Origin: Pythium myriotylum
Taxonomy: Eukaryota; Oomycota; Peronosporomycetes; Pythiales; Pythiaceae
Direction of reading: 5' to 3'
Length of the DNA: 64,000 bases
Assembly: GCA_023091665.1 (NCBI GenBank)
Contig: JALJCQ010000024.1
Span: 992,001-1,056,000 of the forward strand
Under the pieces are notes generated by a model. That model searched no databases, was not told where the DNA came from, and saw only the letters and a list, made by a program, of their open reading frames with translations. Position 1 is the first letter of the stretch; each line of letters begins with the position of its first letter. Of this stretch, positions 22,093 to 32,353 are shown piece by piece. The position numbers and the translations under genes are program-made.

Positions 22093-23559
22093 ATGAGCAC
22101 CGAGACCGTCTACGACTACATCGTCATTGGCGGCGGCAGCGGCGGCATGGCGTCGGCGCGGCGCGCGGCCTCGCACGGCGCCTCCGTGCTGCTGGTCGAG
22201 CGCGGCCGCCGCTTCGGCGGCATGGGGCTCGGCGGCACGTGCGTCAACTTCGGCTGCGTGCCCAAGAAAGTCATGTTCAACGCGGCCGCGCACGTCGAGC
22301 ACCTCAACCGCAACGCCGACTACTCGATCACGACGGCGCGCGAGCACAAGTTCCAGTTTGGCGACTTTGACTGGGCCAACATGAAGGCCAAGCGCGACGC
22401 CTACATCCTGCGCCTCAACGGCATCTACGAGCGCAACGTGGGCAACGCCAAGATCGATCTCCTCGAAGGCATCGCCAGGCTCGCCGCCAAGGACAAGGTC
22501 GAGGTCGACGGCAAGCTGTACACGGGCAAGCACATCCTCGTGGCCGTCGGCGGCGTGCCGGCGCTGCCCACCGTGCCCGGCATCGAGCACGCGATCGACA
22601 GCGACGGCTTCTTCAAGCTCGAGTCGCAGCCCAAGAAAGTCGCGGTCTTTGGCGCCGGCTACATCGCCGTCGAGATCGCCGGCATCTTCAACGTGCTCAA
22701 GAGCGAGACCCACCTCTTCTGCCGCTACGACCAGGTGCTGCGCGCGTTCGATCCGTACGTGCGCGACCTCGTGAACGAAGAGATGGAGAAGGCCGGCGTC
22801 CACTTTGTGCGCCGCAGCCGCATCCAGAAGCTCGAGAAGCAGCCCGACGGCAAGCTCACGATCCACGTGACGGTCGACGGCGAGGAGAAGGCGCTGGCGG
22901 ACTTTGACCAGGTGCTCTTCGCGATCGGCCGCGAGCCGCGCACCAAGGGCCTCGGTCTCGAAGAAGTCGGCGTCAAGCTCTCGGAAGGAGGCTTCATCGA
23001 GGTCGACAAGCAGGAGAACACGTCCGTGCCGGGCATCTACGCCATCGGCGACGCCACGACCACGGGCTACGAGCTCACGCCCGTGGCCATCGCCGCTGGC
23101 CGCCGCCTCTCGGATCGTCTCTTCGGTGGCGAGCCGAACGCGTGCCTCCACTACCACCAGATCCCGACCGTGGTCTTCAGCCACCCGCCGATCGGCACGA
23201 TCGGCTACACGGAGCCCGAGGCGATCGAGAAGTTTGGCGCCGACCGCGTCAAGGTGTACACGAGCAAGTTCGTGAACCTGCTTTACGCCACGGCCGAGCC
23301 CGAGAACAAGGGCAAGACGGCCATGAAGCTCGTGGTCGTGGGCGAGGAAGAGACGGTCGTGGGTGTCCACGTCGCGGGCGAGGGCGCCGACGAGATGATC
23401 CAGGGCTTTGGCGTCGCCGTCAAGATGAACGCGACCAAGGCCGACTTTGACAACATCGTGGCCATCCACCCGACGGCCGCCGAGGAGCTCGTGACCATGG
23501 CGCCCTGGGGCATGATCAAGGACAAGATCGTGCTGCCGCCGACGCCCAAGGAGCTCTAA
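22093..23559 (+). CDS. Glutathione-disulfide reductase
   Basis: A 488-residue FAD/NADPH disulfide oxidoreductase that reduces GSSG to glutathione. The FAD-binding motif [13 protein letters not shown] lies near the N-terminus. The redox pair is C50 and C55 in [13 protein letters not shown], the NADPH-binding fold starts at [15 protein letters not shown], the second FAD motif is [20 protein letters not shown], and the C-terminal His-Glu dyad is H459/E464 in HPTAAEE. Length and order fit eukaryotic glutathione reductase rather than thioredoxin reductase, since no C-terminal Sec/Cys extension is present. With the start at 22093 there is no transit peptide, so the product should be cytosolic. Single exon with high GC at third positions. 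Confidence 0.95.
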   Translation: MSTETVYDYIVIGGGSGGMASARRAASHGASVLLVERGRRFGGMGLGGTCVNFGCVPKKVMFNAAAHVEHLNRNADYSITTAREHKFQFGDFDWANMKAKRDAYILRLNGIYERNVGNAKIDLLEGIARLAAKDKVEVDGKLYTGKHILVAVGGVPALPTVPGIEHAIDSDGFFKLESQPKKVAVFGAGYIAVEIAGIFNVLKSETHLFCRYDQVLRAFDPYVRDLVNEEMEKAGVHFVRRSRIQKLEKQPDGKLTIHVTVDGEEKALADFDQVLFAIGREPRTKGLGLEEVGVKLSEGGFIEVDKQENTSVPGIYAIGDATTTGYELTPVAIAAGRRLSDRLFGGEPNACLHYHQIPTVVFSHPPIGTIGYTEPEAIEKFGADRVKVYTSKFVNLLYATAEPENKGKTAMKLVVVGEEETVVGVHVAGEGADEMIQGFGVAVKMNATKADFDNIVAIHPTAAEELVTMAPWGMIKDKIVLPPTPKEL

Positions 23560-23845
23560 GGTCGTCACACACCAGCGCCCTGCACACACATATTACCACG
23601 AATAAATACAGAAGGCTCTACATTTGATTTTTTATGACTCGCTCTCGTCGTGCGTTGCAGCTTAATGGATTCAACGCCCGCGTAATCGAGCCGCGGGCAT
23701 CCCCCAACGTTCATGCAAGTCGAGCTCTTTGTTGAAGCTTCATGTGGCGATCTTCAACGTACCAGCCGATCGTCTTAGTCTGGAGCGATATAATAGTACG
23801 GTACACGAGGGCGCTCCTCTCAAGATCTTCCGCCAAGTATCGAAA

Positions 23846-25228
23846 ATGCAGTGTCGACCCATGTTCCTGCTCGACGCGGGCGAGCCGCGAGCGCTCGTGC
23901 CGCTCAAGATGGTCATCACGGTGACCTACTACAGCAACTCGCTCATCGCGTACATCCCGGTGGGGCTCTCTTTCCCTTTCTTCTTTCGTCTCTGACTGAG
24001 ATCTACTCAAGAGCTCACACGGTAAACTCCGCAGATCTTCTTCGACGAGGCGGGTTTCTCCAAGAGCGAGATCGGCGTGCTGCTGGCCATCCCGTGTCTC
24101 TGCTCGCTGCTCGCGCCGCCGCTCTGGGGTGCCATCGCCGACGCTTTCCACTGCCACAAGCGAGTCCACGTGCTCTGCCACGCGACGGCGTACCTGTTGC
24201 TCTTCACGATCCAGTTCGTGCGGTCCTTCCCGCTCATGTGCGCGCTCGTCTTCGCTGCGTACTGCCAGCTCTGGACGACCTTCTCGCTGCTCGATCTCGC
24301 CACGCTCAAGCTCACAGCTCGCTACGGAGGCGACTTTGGCAAGCAGCGACTGTACGGCGCGCTCGGCTACGGCGTCGGCGGGTACATCTGCGGCTTGCTG
24401 TCTTCGTACGCGGGCACCAAGTGGTGCTTCACCATGGCGCTCGCAGTAGCCAGCATCTCGCTCATGATGCTCGTGCGATGGATCCCGTCGGGCTACGGCG
24501 ACGACGAGGAAGATCACGACGAAGAAGACTCGGGTCGACCGATTCCCAGTCTCCGCGAGAGCCTCTCGCACTTGACTCGTCGTCCAGATGTGCTTGTGCT
24601 CTTCGTCCTGGCACTGCTGATGGGCATCAGCGGGGGTTTCATCGACAGCTTCCTCTTCCTCAACGTCAACGACATTTCGTCCGGTGGCACGACCATCGTG
24701 AGCGTGTTCGTCGCCGTCGAGACGCTCTCCGAGATCCCCATTTTCTTCTTGTCGGCTGCCCTAATCGCGCGCATCGGCTCGGCTGCGTGCATCGCGAGCG
24801 TCGTCGCCGCATTCTTCACCCGATTCATGGTGTACGCGTACATGCAGCAGCCGTGGTACGTCGTTCCCGTCGAGGCGCTGCACGGCGTCACCTTCGGCCT
24901 GCTCACCTCGGCGCTCACGACGTATCTCTACGCGGCCGTGCCGAAAGAAGCTGGTGGCACGACCATCGGACTGCTGGCCGCCGTGCAGCGAGGCATCGGC
25001 AGCGGCATCGCTGCTCTCGCCGGCGGGTACGTTTACGACCACTACGGCCCACGTACGATCTGGAAAGCGGGCGCGTTTGGCTTGGCGCCTGTCTCAGTGG
25101 CCCTCGTGGGCGTGTTCGCGTGGTTCGCGAGAGCCCACGAGCACAACGCGTTGCAAACAAGTCTCGACGAGCGCCTCGTCGAGTCGGCCGAGCCGTCAGC
25201 GACCAGCAAGCGGCCGAGTCTCCAGTAA
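23846..25228 (+). CDS. Major facilitator superfamily transporter, MFSD6/MFS_1-like (two exons)
   Basis: Exons 23846-23959 and 24035-25228 join in phase 0 across a 75-bp intron and predict 435 residues with about 12 hydrophobic helices. The N-terminal half contains GVLLAIPCLCSLLAPPLWGAIAD, an MFS loop with the conserved W-G-x-x-A-D. It is followed by LYGALGYGVGGYICGLLSSY, a central acidic cytoplasmic loop (DDEEDHDEEDSG), and LPPLHG-type motifs of the second half (VEALHGVTFGLLTSALTTY; GGYVYDHYGPRTIW). This layout resembles MFS_1-like/MFSD6 proteins, whose substrates are mostly unknown. The first exon could instead begin at 23729, since the frame is open. Substrate cannot be told from sequence. 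Confidence 0.8.
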
Positions 25229-25320
25229 AACGGTGATATCTTCAACGAGATACCACCTTGTTCTGGTCCTCTCGACCTCCGTATCACCTCTTTCTGTAAA
25301 TCCACACAGTAACCCTCTTC

Positions 25321-26776
25321 ATGCCCGCTCAGTACCCGTCCGGTGGTGACGTTCGCAGGGCCAAGGAAGTCATGATGGGGAACGGAAGCCGCATCAGCCT
25401 GCAGCGCCACCGCAAGGTCACGCTGCCGCCGGGCTACAGCCAGCTCGTGCGTGGATCTGCGCTCTTTTGGCTTTCGAACGCGCCGTCGCTCGCGTGCTGA
25501 CGCTCTGTGGTTCGCGCGCAATGCAGCACTGGATGCGCCTGACGCAGTCGGGGCAGGACCTCTCGGGGCTGCGCGGACAGCCCAAGCGCCGCAATATCCC
25601 CATGGACGAGGTGCTGCAGCACAACACGGAGGACGACTGCTGGAGCGTGCTGGACGGCAAGGTCTACAACCTCACGCCGTACCTCAAGTTCCATCCGGGC
25701 GGCGTCCACACGCTCATGATGGGCGCCGGCGGAGACTGCACGGCGCTCTTCAACGAGTACCACGCGTGGGTCAACGGCCACAGCATGCTCGAGGTTCGTG
25801 TCCCTACTCTCTCTCTCTCTCTCGGTCGCGGTGTCTCTGCTAAAGGACTGACGGAGCTCCTCGGTAGAAATGCCTCATCGGGACGCTGGACCCGGACTCG
25901 GTCGCGCCCGAGAACAAGCCCGAGTCGCCCTTCGCGCTCGACCCGACCGAGTGGCGCGCATTCAAGCTGCTCGCCAAGGCGACGGTCTGCACGTCCACGG
26001 TCAAGTTCACCTTTGAGCTACCGGCGGGCAAGAAGCTCGTAGGATCTCCCTGTTTCTCTCTCTCTCTCTGCCGCCTGACCTGACACCATCCATTTGACGC
26101 ACAGGGCCTCGAGATCCCGGGGCAGCACCTCAAGATCCGCGCGACGATCAAGGGCAAGTCGATCGAGCGCCAGCTCACGCCGACGTCCAAGCTCGACCAG
26201 CGCGGGTCCTTCGATCTCATCGTCAAGATCTACGCGGACGGCATCATGTCGAGCTACCTCGACTCGCTCGCGGTCGGCGCGACTGTCGAGATGCTCGGTC
26301 CGAGCGGCGCGATCGGGTACCCGACGCCGTCGACCGTGACCCACGGCGGCAAGGTCGTGCAGCGCGACGTGACGCACCTCGTGCTCGTGGCCGGCGGCAC
26401 GGGCATCACGCCCATGCTGCAGCTGCTGCGCGCGGTCTTTGAGCGCCACGAGGACGCGACCACCAAGATCACGCTGCTCTACGCGAGCCGCTCGCTCGAG
26501 TTCGTCATCGCGCGCGAGCAGCTCGAGCCCATGGCCAACTTGTTCCCGTCGCGCGTGACAATCCACCACGTGCTGAGCCTCGCGAGTCCCGACGACAGCA
26601 AGGAGCTGGGCGCGTTCACGATCGGACGACTGGGCCGAGAGCTCCTGGAGACGCTGCTGCCGCCGCCGGCGCCGCACGTGGCCGTGTTCCATTGTGGGCC
26701 GCCCGAGTTCGATGAGACCGTCGGTGCGGCATTGCGCGAGCTCGGGTTTCCGGCGAATCAGATCCATCTCTTTTAG
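25321..26776 (+). CDS. Ncb5or-like cytochrome b5 / cytochrome b5 reductase (four exons)
   Basis: Exons 25321-25446, 25527-25793, 25868-26038 and 26105-26776, all phase 0, give 411 residues. The N-terminus (LPPGYSQLHWMRLTQSGQDLSGLRG) leads into a cytochrome b5 domain with the haem motif HPGG and second-ligand region EYHAWVNGHSMLE, as in CYB5R4 (Ncb5or). The C-terminal reductase has the flavin and NAD(P)H motifs (GGTGITPMLQLLR, FHCGPPEF). Two deviations stand out. The CS domain that separates the two parts in animal Ncb5or is missing, since the linker is only ~30 residues. The flavin motif RxYTxxS reads RQLTPTS, with Leu for Tyr. The enzyme should pass electrons from NAD(P)H via FAD to b5 haem; no membrane anchor is visible. 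Confidence 0.88.
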
Positions 26777-27604
26777 AAATTTGGGAAACCAAGTCAATAA
26801 TAACAATAAAAAAGAAAACGAGGCTCGTCGTTAACACAACGAAGAAATCCAGAAGAAGGAAAAAAAAAAACACTTGCATATCTCTCAATTTTTTTTTTGT
26901 TGGGTTTGTTTTGTACTCACCGACCGGGTGTGGACGCAGCGGGGGAACAAACCAAATCTCGGAAATAAACAGGTTTGGGTTCGTCCAGATGGCGCGCCCG
27001 CAACCAGCAAAAAGGTCCTGAAAGACCCGCAAGGCGTGCATAGCCGGTGCGGGCACTGCCCCCAACCATTCGGCCGATCGCCAGCTTTCTGGGTCTGCTC
27101 TGTGCTGTGTGTAGTGGGTGGCGTCCCAAGAGCCCAAGAGCAAGACTTCTACGCTGCGAGATATGAGGGCAACCCCCCGCGAGCCCACGTGGCCCGCTCG
27201 TGTATCTCGCGGCCATCCCCCCAACAAAAAAAAATATCGCCGTGTTCGAAATTTTTCTCGACGCGCCGATCCCCCACGAGAAGCCAAAGCCCCAATCAAC
27301 CCCGCTGCCCACAACTGGACGAGCCGCTAAAAATACACCTCCGTCGGGGGTAGGGCTCGGCCAGTCACCTCACTTCGGCGCTATCCGTTCCCACAGGTCC
27401 TCTCCTGCTTCCTCCGCCCTCCTTCCCCCATTACTGAGTTATCCCTTCTCCCAGGTCCATCCACTCTCCCAGGTCCTCCTCGCCCCGCCCATAGATTCGG
27501 TTCCCCTGCGCCCCGTCTGCCGCCCACCTCGCTCCGGGGTTTTGATCTTCTCCTCTCTCCTCTCACTCTCCCCCTTCCATTTCCCCCCGGCCTCCGCCTC
27601 CACC
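26777..27604. other. Intergenic region, 0.8 kb
   Basis: A and T homopolymer runs near 26861-26900 and long C/T-rich stretches towards the kinase start; CTCACTCT at about 27566 followed by CATTTCCCC is a plausible start-site pair for the kinase gene. No gene was identified; the open frame in phase with the kinase reaches 27200 but is low-complexity. Confidence 0.45.
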
Positions 27605-29812
27605 ATGGGGCGCCTCCTCGCCGCGCTCCTGCTGCCGAGCGCGCTCGTCGCGGGCCGCCCCCAGCCGTCCTCCGGCGTCGACGTGCTCAACCGCACGCTG
27701 CTGCTGCTCGAGAGCGGCTCCTCCGCGCTGCTCGCGCCCGCGCAGCTCGTCCAAGTGGCCGCGGCCGACGTGCCCAGCGACGTCGCCACGGCGCTGCAGA
27801 GCGCCAACGTCTCCTGGAGCCAGCTCAGCGACGTCATGCGCGTCGGCGTGCTCTGGGCGCACGGCTATGCGCTCGTCGGCGCGAGCTCGACGCAGCTCGC
27901 GCCGGTCTACACGTACTGCGACGCGCCCGGCGACGCGCTCGACGCCGTCAACGGCCGCTACATGGATGAGACCGTGGTCGCCGCGAGCGACTTTGCCGCC
28001 GCCAAGTGCTCCAGCAACACGTGCGGCACGTTCCAGCAGGCCACGAACGCCAACTGCGACGAGACCGCGCTCGCGCGCGCCATCACGTGCGCCGTCGACA
28101 CGAACGCGACCAAGATCCCGAGCTCGGGCGCGTCGTTCTGGTCCAACGCCTCGAGCCTCTCGAGCGTGCCCGTGCCCAAGCTCTTTATGCACACGCTGAG
28201 CAGCAGCAAGAACCTCACGCTCGTCAGCATCCACATGGCCTCGTCGGTCGGCGCGACCACGCAGTGCGGCAGCTCGGGCGACGCCGTCGCGCCCTGCTTC
28301 GTGCTCGACGACGCCAACAAGAAGAACTTTTGCCGACCCAAGATCGACGGCGTGCCCTTCAAGACGCTGCTCGAGACCATCGCCGCCAAGCTCGCGCCGA
28401 CGCCCGCGCCGACGACTCCTGTCGACGCCAAGAGCAGCAGCAGCAGCGGGCTCTCGATCGGCGCCATCATCGGCATCGCCGCCGGCGCCGCGGTCGTGCT
28501 GGGACTCGTCGGCTTTTACTTTTTCCGCAAGAAGAAGAACGAGCCCGAGCCGGACTACCCGGGCGTCGGACGCAAGTCCTCGGTCGGCGGAGGTCTCCAC
28601 GGCAGCGGCCCGGCGTTCGTGGCCATCCACGAGAAGAAAAAGCCCTCGGGCGTGCGTCGCCAAGGCACGAGCACGAGCTCCAATTTCCCCGTCATCGACT
28701 CGGGGCGAGACAACGACACGGTCCAAACGACCGACTACATGGACAACCTGGACGAAGACAGCCGCCAGCGGCCGTTCACGCGCAATTTGCTGCAGTCGGG
28801 CGACCAGAGCACGCTCCAATCGGGCAGCGACATGATGCGCTCGGACCGCTCCGACTCGCTCATCAACTCGTTCCGCGGCGAAGGCGGCAAGACGATCGAG
28901 GATTACTGTGAAGAATCCGAGATCATTCGGGAATTCCTCAACGACCCGGTGATCAAGCTGCGACGCATCCCGTACGAAGAGCTCACGACGCTGCGGATCC
29001 TGTCCAAGGGCTCGTACGGCGAAGTGTACTTGGGACAGCTCGAGACGCGCCACGTCGCGATGAAGCGGCTGCTTCCAGAGAAAAAGCACCTCACCAAGTG
29101 CATCGAGCTGTTCACGGGCGAGATCCGCATCATGTGCTACCTCGAGCACCGCAACATTGTCACGTTTGTCGGCGTGAGCTGGAACTACTTGCAGAACATT
29201 TGCGTCGTGGTCGAGTACATGGACAACGGCGACTTGGCCGAAGTCCTCACCAAGATGAAGAACAAGTACACGTGGGAGAAAGAGAAGATCGGCATCGCCA
29301 TGGATATCGCCGAAGGTCTCGTGTACCTCCACTCGATGCGGCCGGTCATCGTGCACCGTGACCTCAAGTCCAAGAACGTGCTCCTCAACAAGCGCGGACA
29401 GGCCAAGCTCAGCGACTTTGGTGTCAGCCGCAAGACCACGGTGAATGAGACGATGACGTCGGGCGTCGGCACGCTGCTCTGGACCGCGCCCGAGATCATC
29501 GAAGGCCGCAAGTACTCGGAGAAGGCCGATATTTTCTCGCTGGGCGTCGTTCTTTCGGAGATCGACACTTGCGAAGAACCTTACTCGACTGTCACGAACG
29601 AGGAGACTGGCGAGCGCCTGCCGGGCATGCAGATTGTGCAAATGGTGCGCACCGGCCAGCTGACCGTGAGCCTCCGCGATGGCTGTCCGGCCAAGATCCG
29701 AGAGCTCGTGCAGCAATGCACGTCGCTGGACCCGGACAAGCGCCCCACGTCGATGGAAGTCGCGTACACGCTCAAGAGCATCATCGCACCCTCACTACGG
29801 GCCACGCAGTAA
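27605..29812 (+). CDS. Receptor-like transmembrane TKL protein kinase
   Basis: 735 residues, intronless. A signal peptide (MGRLLAALLLPSALVAG) is followed by an extracellular domain of about 260 residues with several Cys and N-glycosylation sequons. A Ser-rich stalk and a single transmembrane helix come next (about residues 283-306, ending FYFFRKKKN). The cytoplasmic juxtamembrane part is Ser/Asp-rich. The kinase domain begins at LSKGSYGEVYLG and has VAMK, HRDLKSKN, LSDFGVSR and WTAPE, all intact, so it should be active. The domain looks tyrosine-kinase-like, a class greatly expanded in oomycetes. It probably senses an extracellular cue; the ligand is unknown and the ectodomain matches no family I recognise. 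Confidence 0.9.
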   Translation: MGRLLAALLLPSALVAGRPQPSSGVDVLNRTLLLLESGSSALLAPAQLVQVAAADVPSDVATALQSANVSWSQLSDVMRVGVLWAHGYALVGASSTQLAPVYTYCDAPGDALDAVNGRYMDETVVAASDFAAAKCSSNTCGTFQQATNANCDETALARAITCAVDTNATKIPSSGASFWSNASSLSSVPVPKLFMHTLSSSKNLTLVSIHMASSVGATTQCGSSGDAVAPCFVLDDANKKNFCRPKIDGVPFKTLLETIAAKLAPTPAPTTPVDAKSSSSSGLSIGAIIGIAAGAAVVLGLVGFYFFRKKKNEPEPDYPGVGRKSSVGGGLHGSGPAFVAIHEKKKPSGVRRQGTSTSSNFPVIDSGRDNDTVQTTDYMDNLDEDSRQRPFTRNLLQSGDQSTLQSGSDMMRSDRSDSLINSFRGEGGKTIEDYCEESEIIREFLNDPVIKLRRIPYEELTTLRILSKGSYGEVYLGQLETRHVAMKRLLPEKKHLTKCIELFTGEIRIMCYLEHRNIVTFVGVSWNYLQNICVVVEYMDNGDLAEVLTKMKNKYTWEKEKIGIAMDIAEGLVYLHSMRPVIVHRDLKSKNVLLNKRGQAKLSDFGVSRKTTVNETMTSGVGTLLWTAPEIIEGRKYSEKADIFSLGVVLSEIDTCEEPYSTVTNEETGERLPGMQIVQMVRTGQLTVSLRDGCPAKIRELVQQCTSLDPDKRPTSMEVAYTLKSIIAPSLRATQ

Positions 29813-29958
29813 CTCTTGTGTCGCCCATTTACCAAAACCACCCCCCTCTAAACCCTAGGATACTGCATCTGTCGTATTTAAAATGCAACCAACAAACAGC
29901 TAGAAGAGACCTCACTCCTATCTCGAGACTACTAACACCTAAACTGCTTTCTAGAGCC

Positions 29959-31066
29959 TCACCGCGTGTCGTGGCGAAGCACGTGGGCGCCGTGGCCGAT
30001 CGTCGTGATGAAGCTCGACGGCTTGGGGAACGAGTGGTCTCCGAAAAGCTGTGTCGGGTACCCAGCATCCAGCACGTCGATCAGCGCTGGTGCGTGGGCT
30101 CGCTGCATGAGCACGACGATGCAGCCGCCAAAGCCTCCGCCCGTCATCCGTGCACCGTACACGCCGGGCGACTTGCGTGCGATCTCGACGAGCGCGTCGA
30201 GCTGCGGTGTGCTCACCTGGTAGTCGTCTCGCAGCGACGCGTGGCTCGCGTACATGAGCTCGCCGGCCTCGGCGTACTTGTGCGCATTGATGAGATCCAC
30301 GGCGCGCGTCGTGCGGTCGTTCTCGGTGATCACGTGGCGTGCGCGCGCGTACACAACCGGCGAGAGCTGGCTCTTGACAGCGTCGAGCTGCTCCATGGTC
30401 GCGTCGCGCAGCGCCGAGATCTGCGGGAAGCTCTTCTGCAGCGTCTCGACGGCCTCGCGGCACTGGCGCACGCGGTCGCTGTACTCGGTGCCGCAGAGCT
30501 CGTGCTGCACGTTCGAGTTGGAGACGACAATGACGCAGTCGGGGTCTTTAAACTCGACGGGCGTCGGCTCTTTGCTGCGGCAGTCGATGAGCAGCGCGGC
30601 GCCGCGCTGGCCAAACGTCGAGATGAACTGGTCCATGATACCGCACGGCACGTTGCAGTACTCGTGCTCGGCGCGCTGGCAGAGCAGCGCCTTCTGCTGC
30701 TTGCTCACGTCCTGGATCTCGAAGACCGACTCGAGAAACGTCGCGAACGCGACCTCGACGGCCGCCGAGCTGCTGAGTCCGCTGCCGAGCGGCACGCTGC
30801 TCGCGATGGCTGCGACCACGGGCAGCGCGCGCGTCGCGCTCTTGTGCTGCTGCAAGTGGTTGATGTACATGGCCGTCACGCCCTGCACGTAGTTGGCCCA
30901 CGAGCGCGGCACGCCCGGCGTGAGCGACTTGTCGGCCGGGAACTCGACGACGTGGTCCGAGAACTTGGTCGAGATGACGCGCGACGTAGGTGCCTCGCCG
31001 TCGCGCGGCTCGGCGCGCAGCCCCACGACGACCGTGTACTTGTCGAGCGCGAGCGGCAGCACGAAG

Positions 31067-31107
<41 letters not shown>

Positions 31108-31227
31108 TCCGGGCGCCGCGACGATCGTGAGCGCGTCGCGCGGCGGCGGCTGCCGCGGGAAGAACGCGGCGGTGAAGAGCGCGACGGCCTCGTCCACGAC
31201 GGCGGCGAGCGCGCGGTCGGTCGTCAT
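29959..31227 (-). CDS. Galactokinase
   Basis: 422 residues, intronless, convergent with the kinase gene. This GHMP-family enzyme phosphorylates galactose at C1 in the Leloir pathway. It has the galactokinase signature GRVNLIGEHTDYNDGFVLP near residue 40, the GHMP ATP loop PLGSGLSSSAAVEVAFATF, GIMDQFISTFGQ, and the C-terminal ARMTGGGFGGCIVVL motif. The ATG at 31227-31225 was chosen because it gives the usual length and because CTCAGTTTTC just upstream on the minus strand looks like an Inr element. The frame is open further upstream without conserved sequence. Confidence 0.95.
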
Positions 31228-31474
31228 GGGCGAGAGCGAGAGCGAGCGAGAGAGAGAGAGAGAGCGAAAACTGAGGATTGACACATGCCCGAGAGCTCCT
31301 CGTGGGTGACCTCTCCGAACGTCAAACCCGTACAAGAGAGCGTCCCGCCACCCTCTACAAGAGAATCCTTCGATAAAACAAAAATCTACAGAACCCTCGC
31401 TTCGGATTATTACCTCGATATAGTGACGCATGACGTGGGTGGCGGATTATAAATCGGGAAGAACAACGACAAGC

Positions 31475-32129
31475 ATGGTGCTGCCGCCGCTGCCGCGCAA
31501 GTTGCTGACGCTCGCGTTCGTCGTGCGCGGGTTCTCGGCGCCCGGCGCCGTGTCTGTCCCGTCTGCGTCGCCTCCGCAGGTGCTGCTGGGGCTCAAGAAG
31601 CGCGGCTTTGGCGCGGGCAAGTGGAACGGCTTTGGCGGCAAAGTGGACGCGAGCGACGCGAGCATCGCGGCGGCTGCGGCGCGCGAAGTGCGCGAAGAGG
31701 CGCTGATTTCGGTGCGCGAAGACGACCTCGAAGAGCGCGGCATTCTCATGTTCACGTTCGACGGCGGCAAGGAGATGCTGGTAAGTGAGACCGTGGCAAC
31801 GAAAAGTTGCATTTTTTTTTTTTGGGGGTAGGAACCGTCGGTGCCTTGTGGTTTACATGGAGTTCGTGTGGCTATGATAGGAGGTGCACGTGTTCTTGAC
31901 GGACAAGTTTGAGGGCGAGCCGGGCGAGAGCGACGAGATGAAGCCGCAGTGGTACGACGCGGACGCGATCCCGTTCGAGAGCATGTGGCAGGACGACCGC
32001 GTCTGGCTGCCCCACGTGCTCCAGGGCAAGGCCGTCTACGGCCACTTCCACTTCGACAAGGACGAGGACACGATGCTCCACCACGAGCTCGACATCATGG
32101 AGCCTTCGTCAGCTCCTCCTCGCTCGTAA
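31475..32129 (+). CDS. MTH1-like Nudix hydrolase (two exons)
   Basis: Exons 31475-31780 and 31881-32129 join in phase 0 over a 100-bp intron that contains a T run, giving 184 residues. The N-terminus GFGAGKWNGFGGKV and the later EVHVF, KPQWYDADAIPFESMW and LPHVLQGK segments match the MTH1/NUDT1 type (hydrolysis of oxidised purine nucleoside triphosphates such as 8-oxo-dGTP). The Nudix box is GGKVDASDASIAAAAA followed by REVREEA. The Glu of GX5E is replaced by Asp and the Gly after the EE pair is Leu, but the metal-binding REXXEE core is kept. It lies head-to-head with galactokinase, sharing about 250 bp. Confidence 0.87.
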
Positions 32130-32353
32130 AATGTCCAGTTCCCATTTAAAAATCCTGTTTTAGAGTTGGTGTTTTTTCACACCTAGATAATATCCTCTTT
32201 TACGATCTGATTTCCAAAACGCGATTTCCACAAATCACGCCGACGTCCTCCAGTATGACCGCCGGCCTGTCCACGCGAGCCTTGCTTCCCGCTGCTCCTG
32301 GGGCCTCCTGAGCGCTGACTGAGCGGCAGTCGCTTCTCCGATCGCTTCTGCAC

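Noticed and set aside
22093..23559. In-frame 80-residue N-terminal extension as a transit peptide for glutathione reductase
   Set aside because: The core promoter at 22036-22053 lies downstream of most of it, and its sequence has no amphipathic helix.
21811..23589. 592-codon open frame antisense to glutathione reductase
   Set aside because: Shadow frame of a certain gene; no motif and no own promoter signal.
27563..29716. 717-codon open frame antisense to the receptor-like kinase
   Set aside because: It is an exact shadow of a well-supported gene with high GC at third positions; its composition (Arg/Val/Ala/Asp/His-rich, no motifs) is typical of antisense frames.
29569..31281. 570-codon open frame antisense to galactokinase
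   Set aside because: Runs from inside the kinase gene through galactokinase on the opposite strand; a composition artefact.
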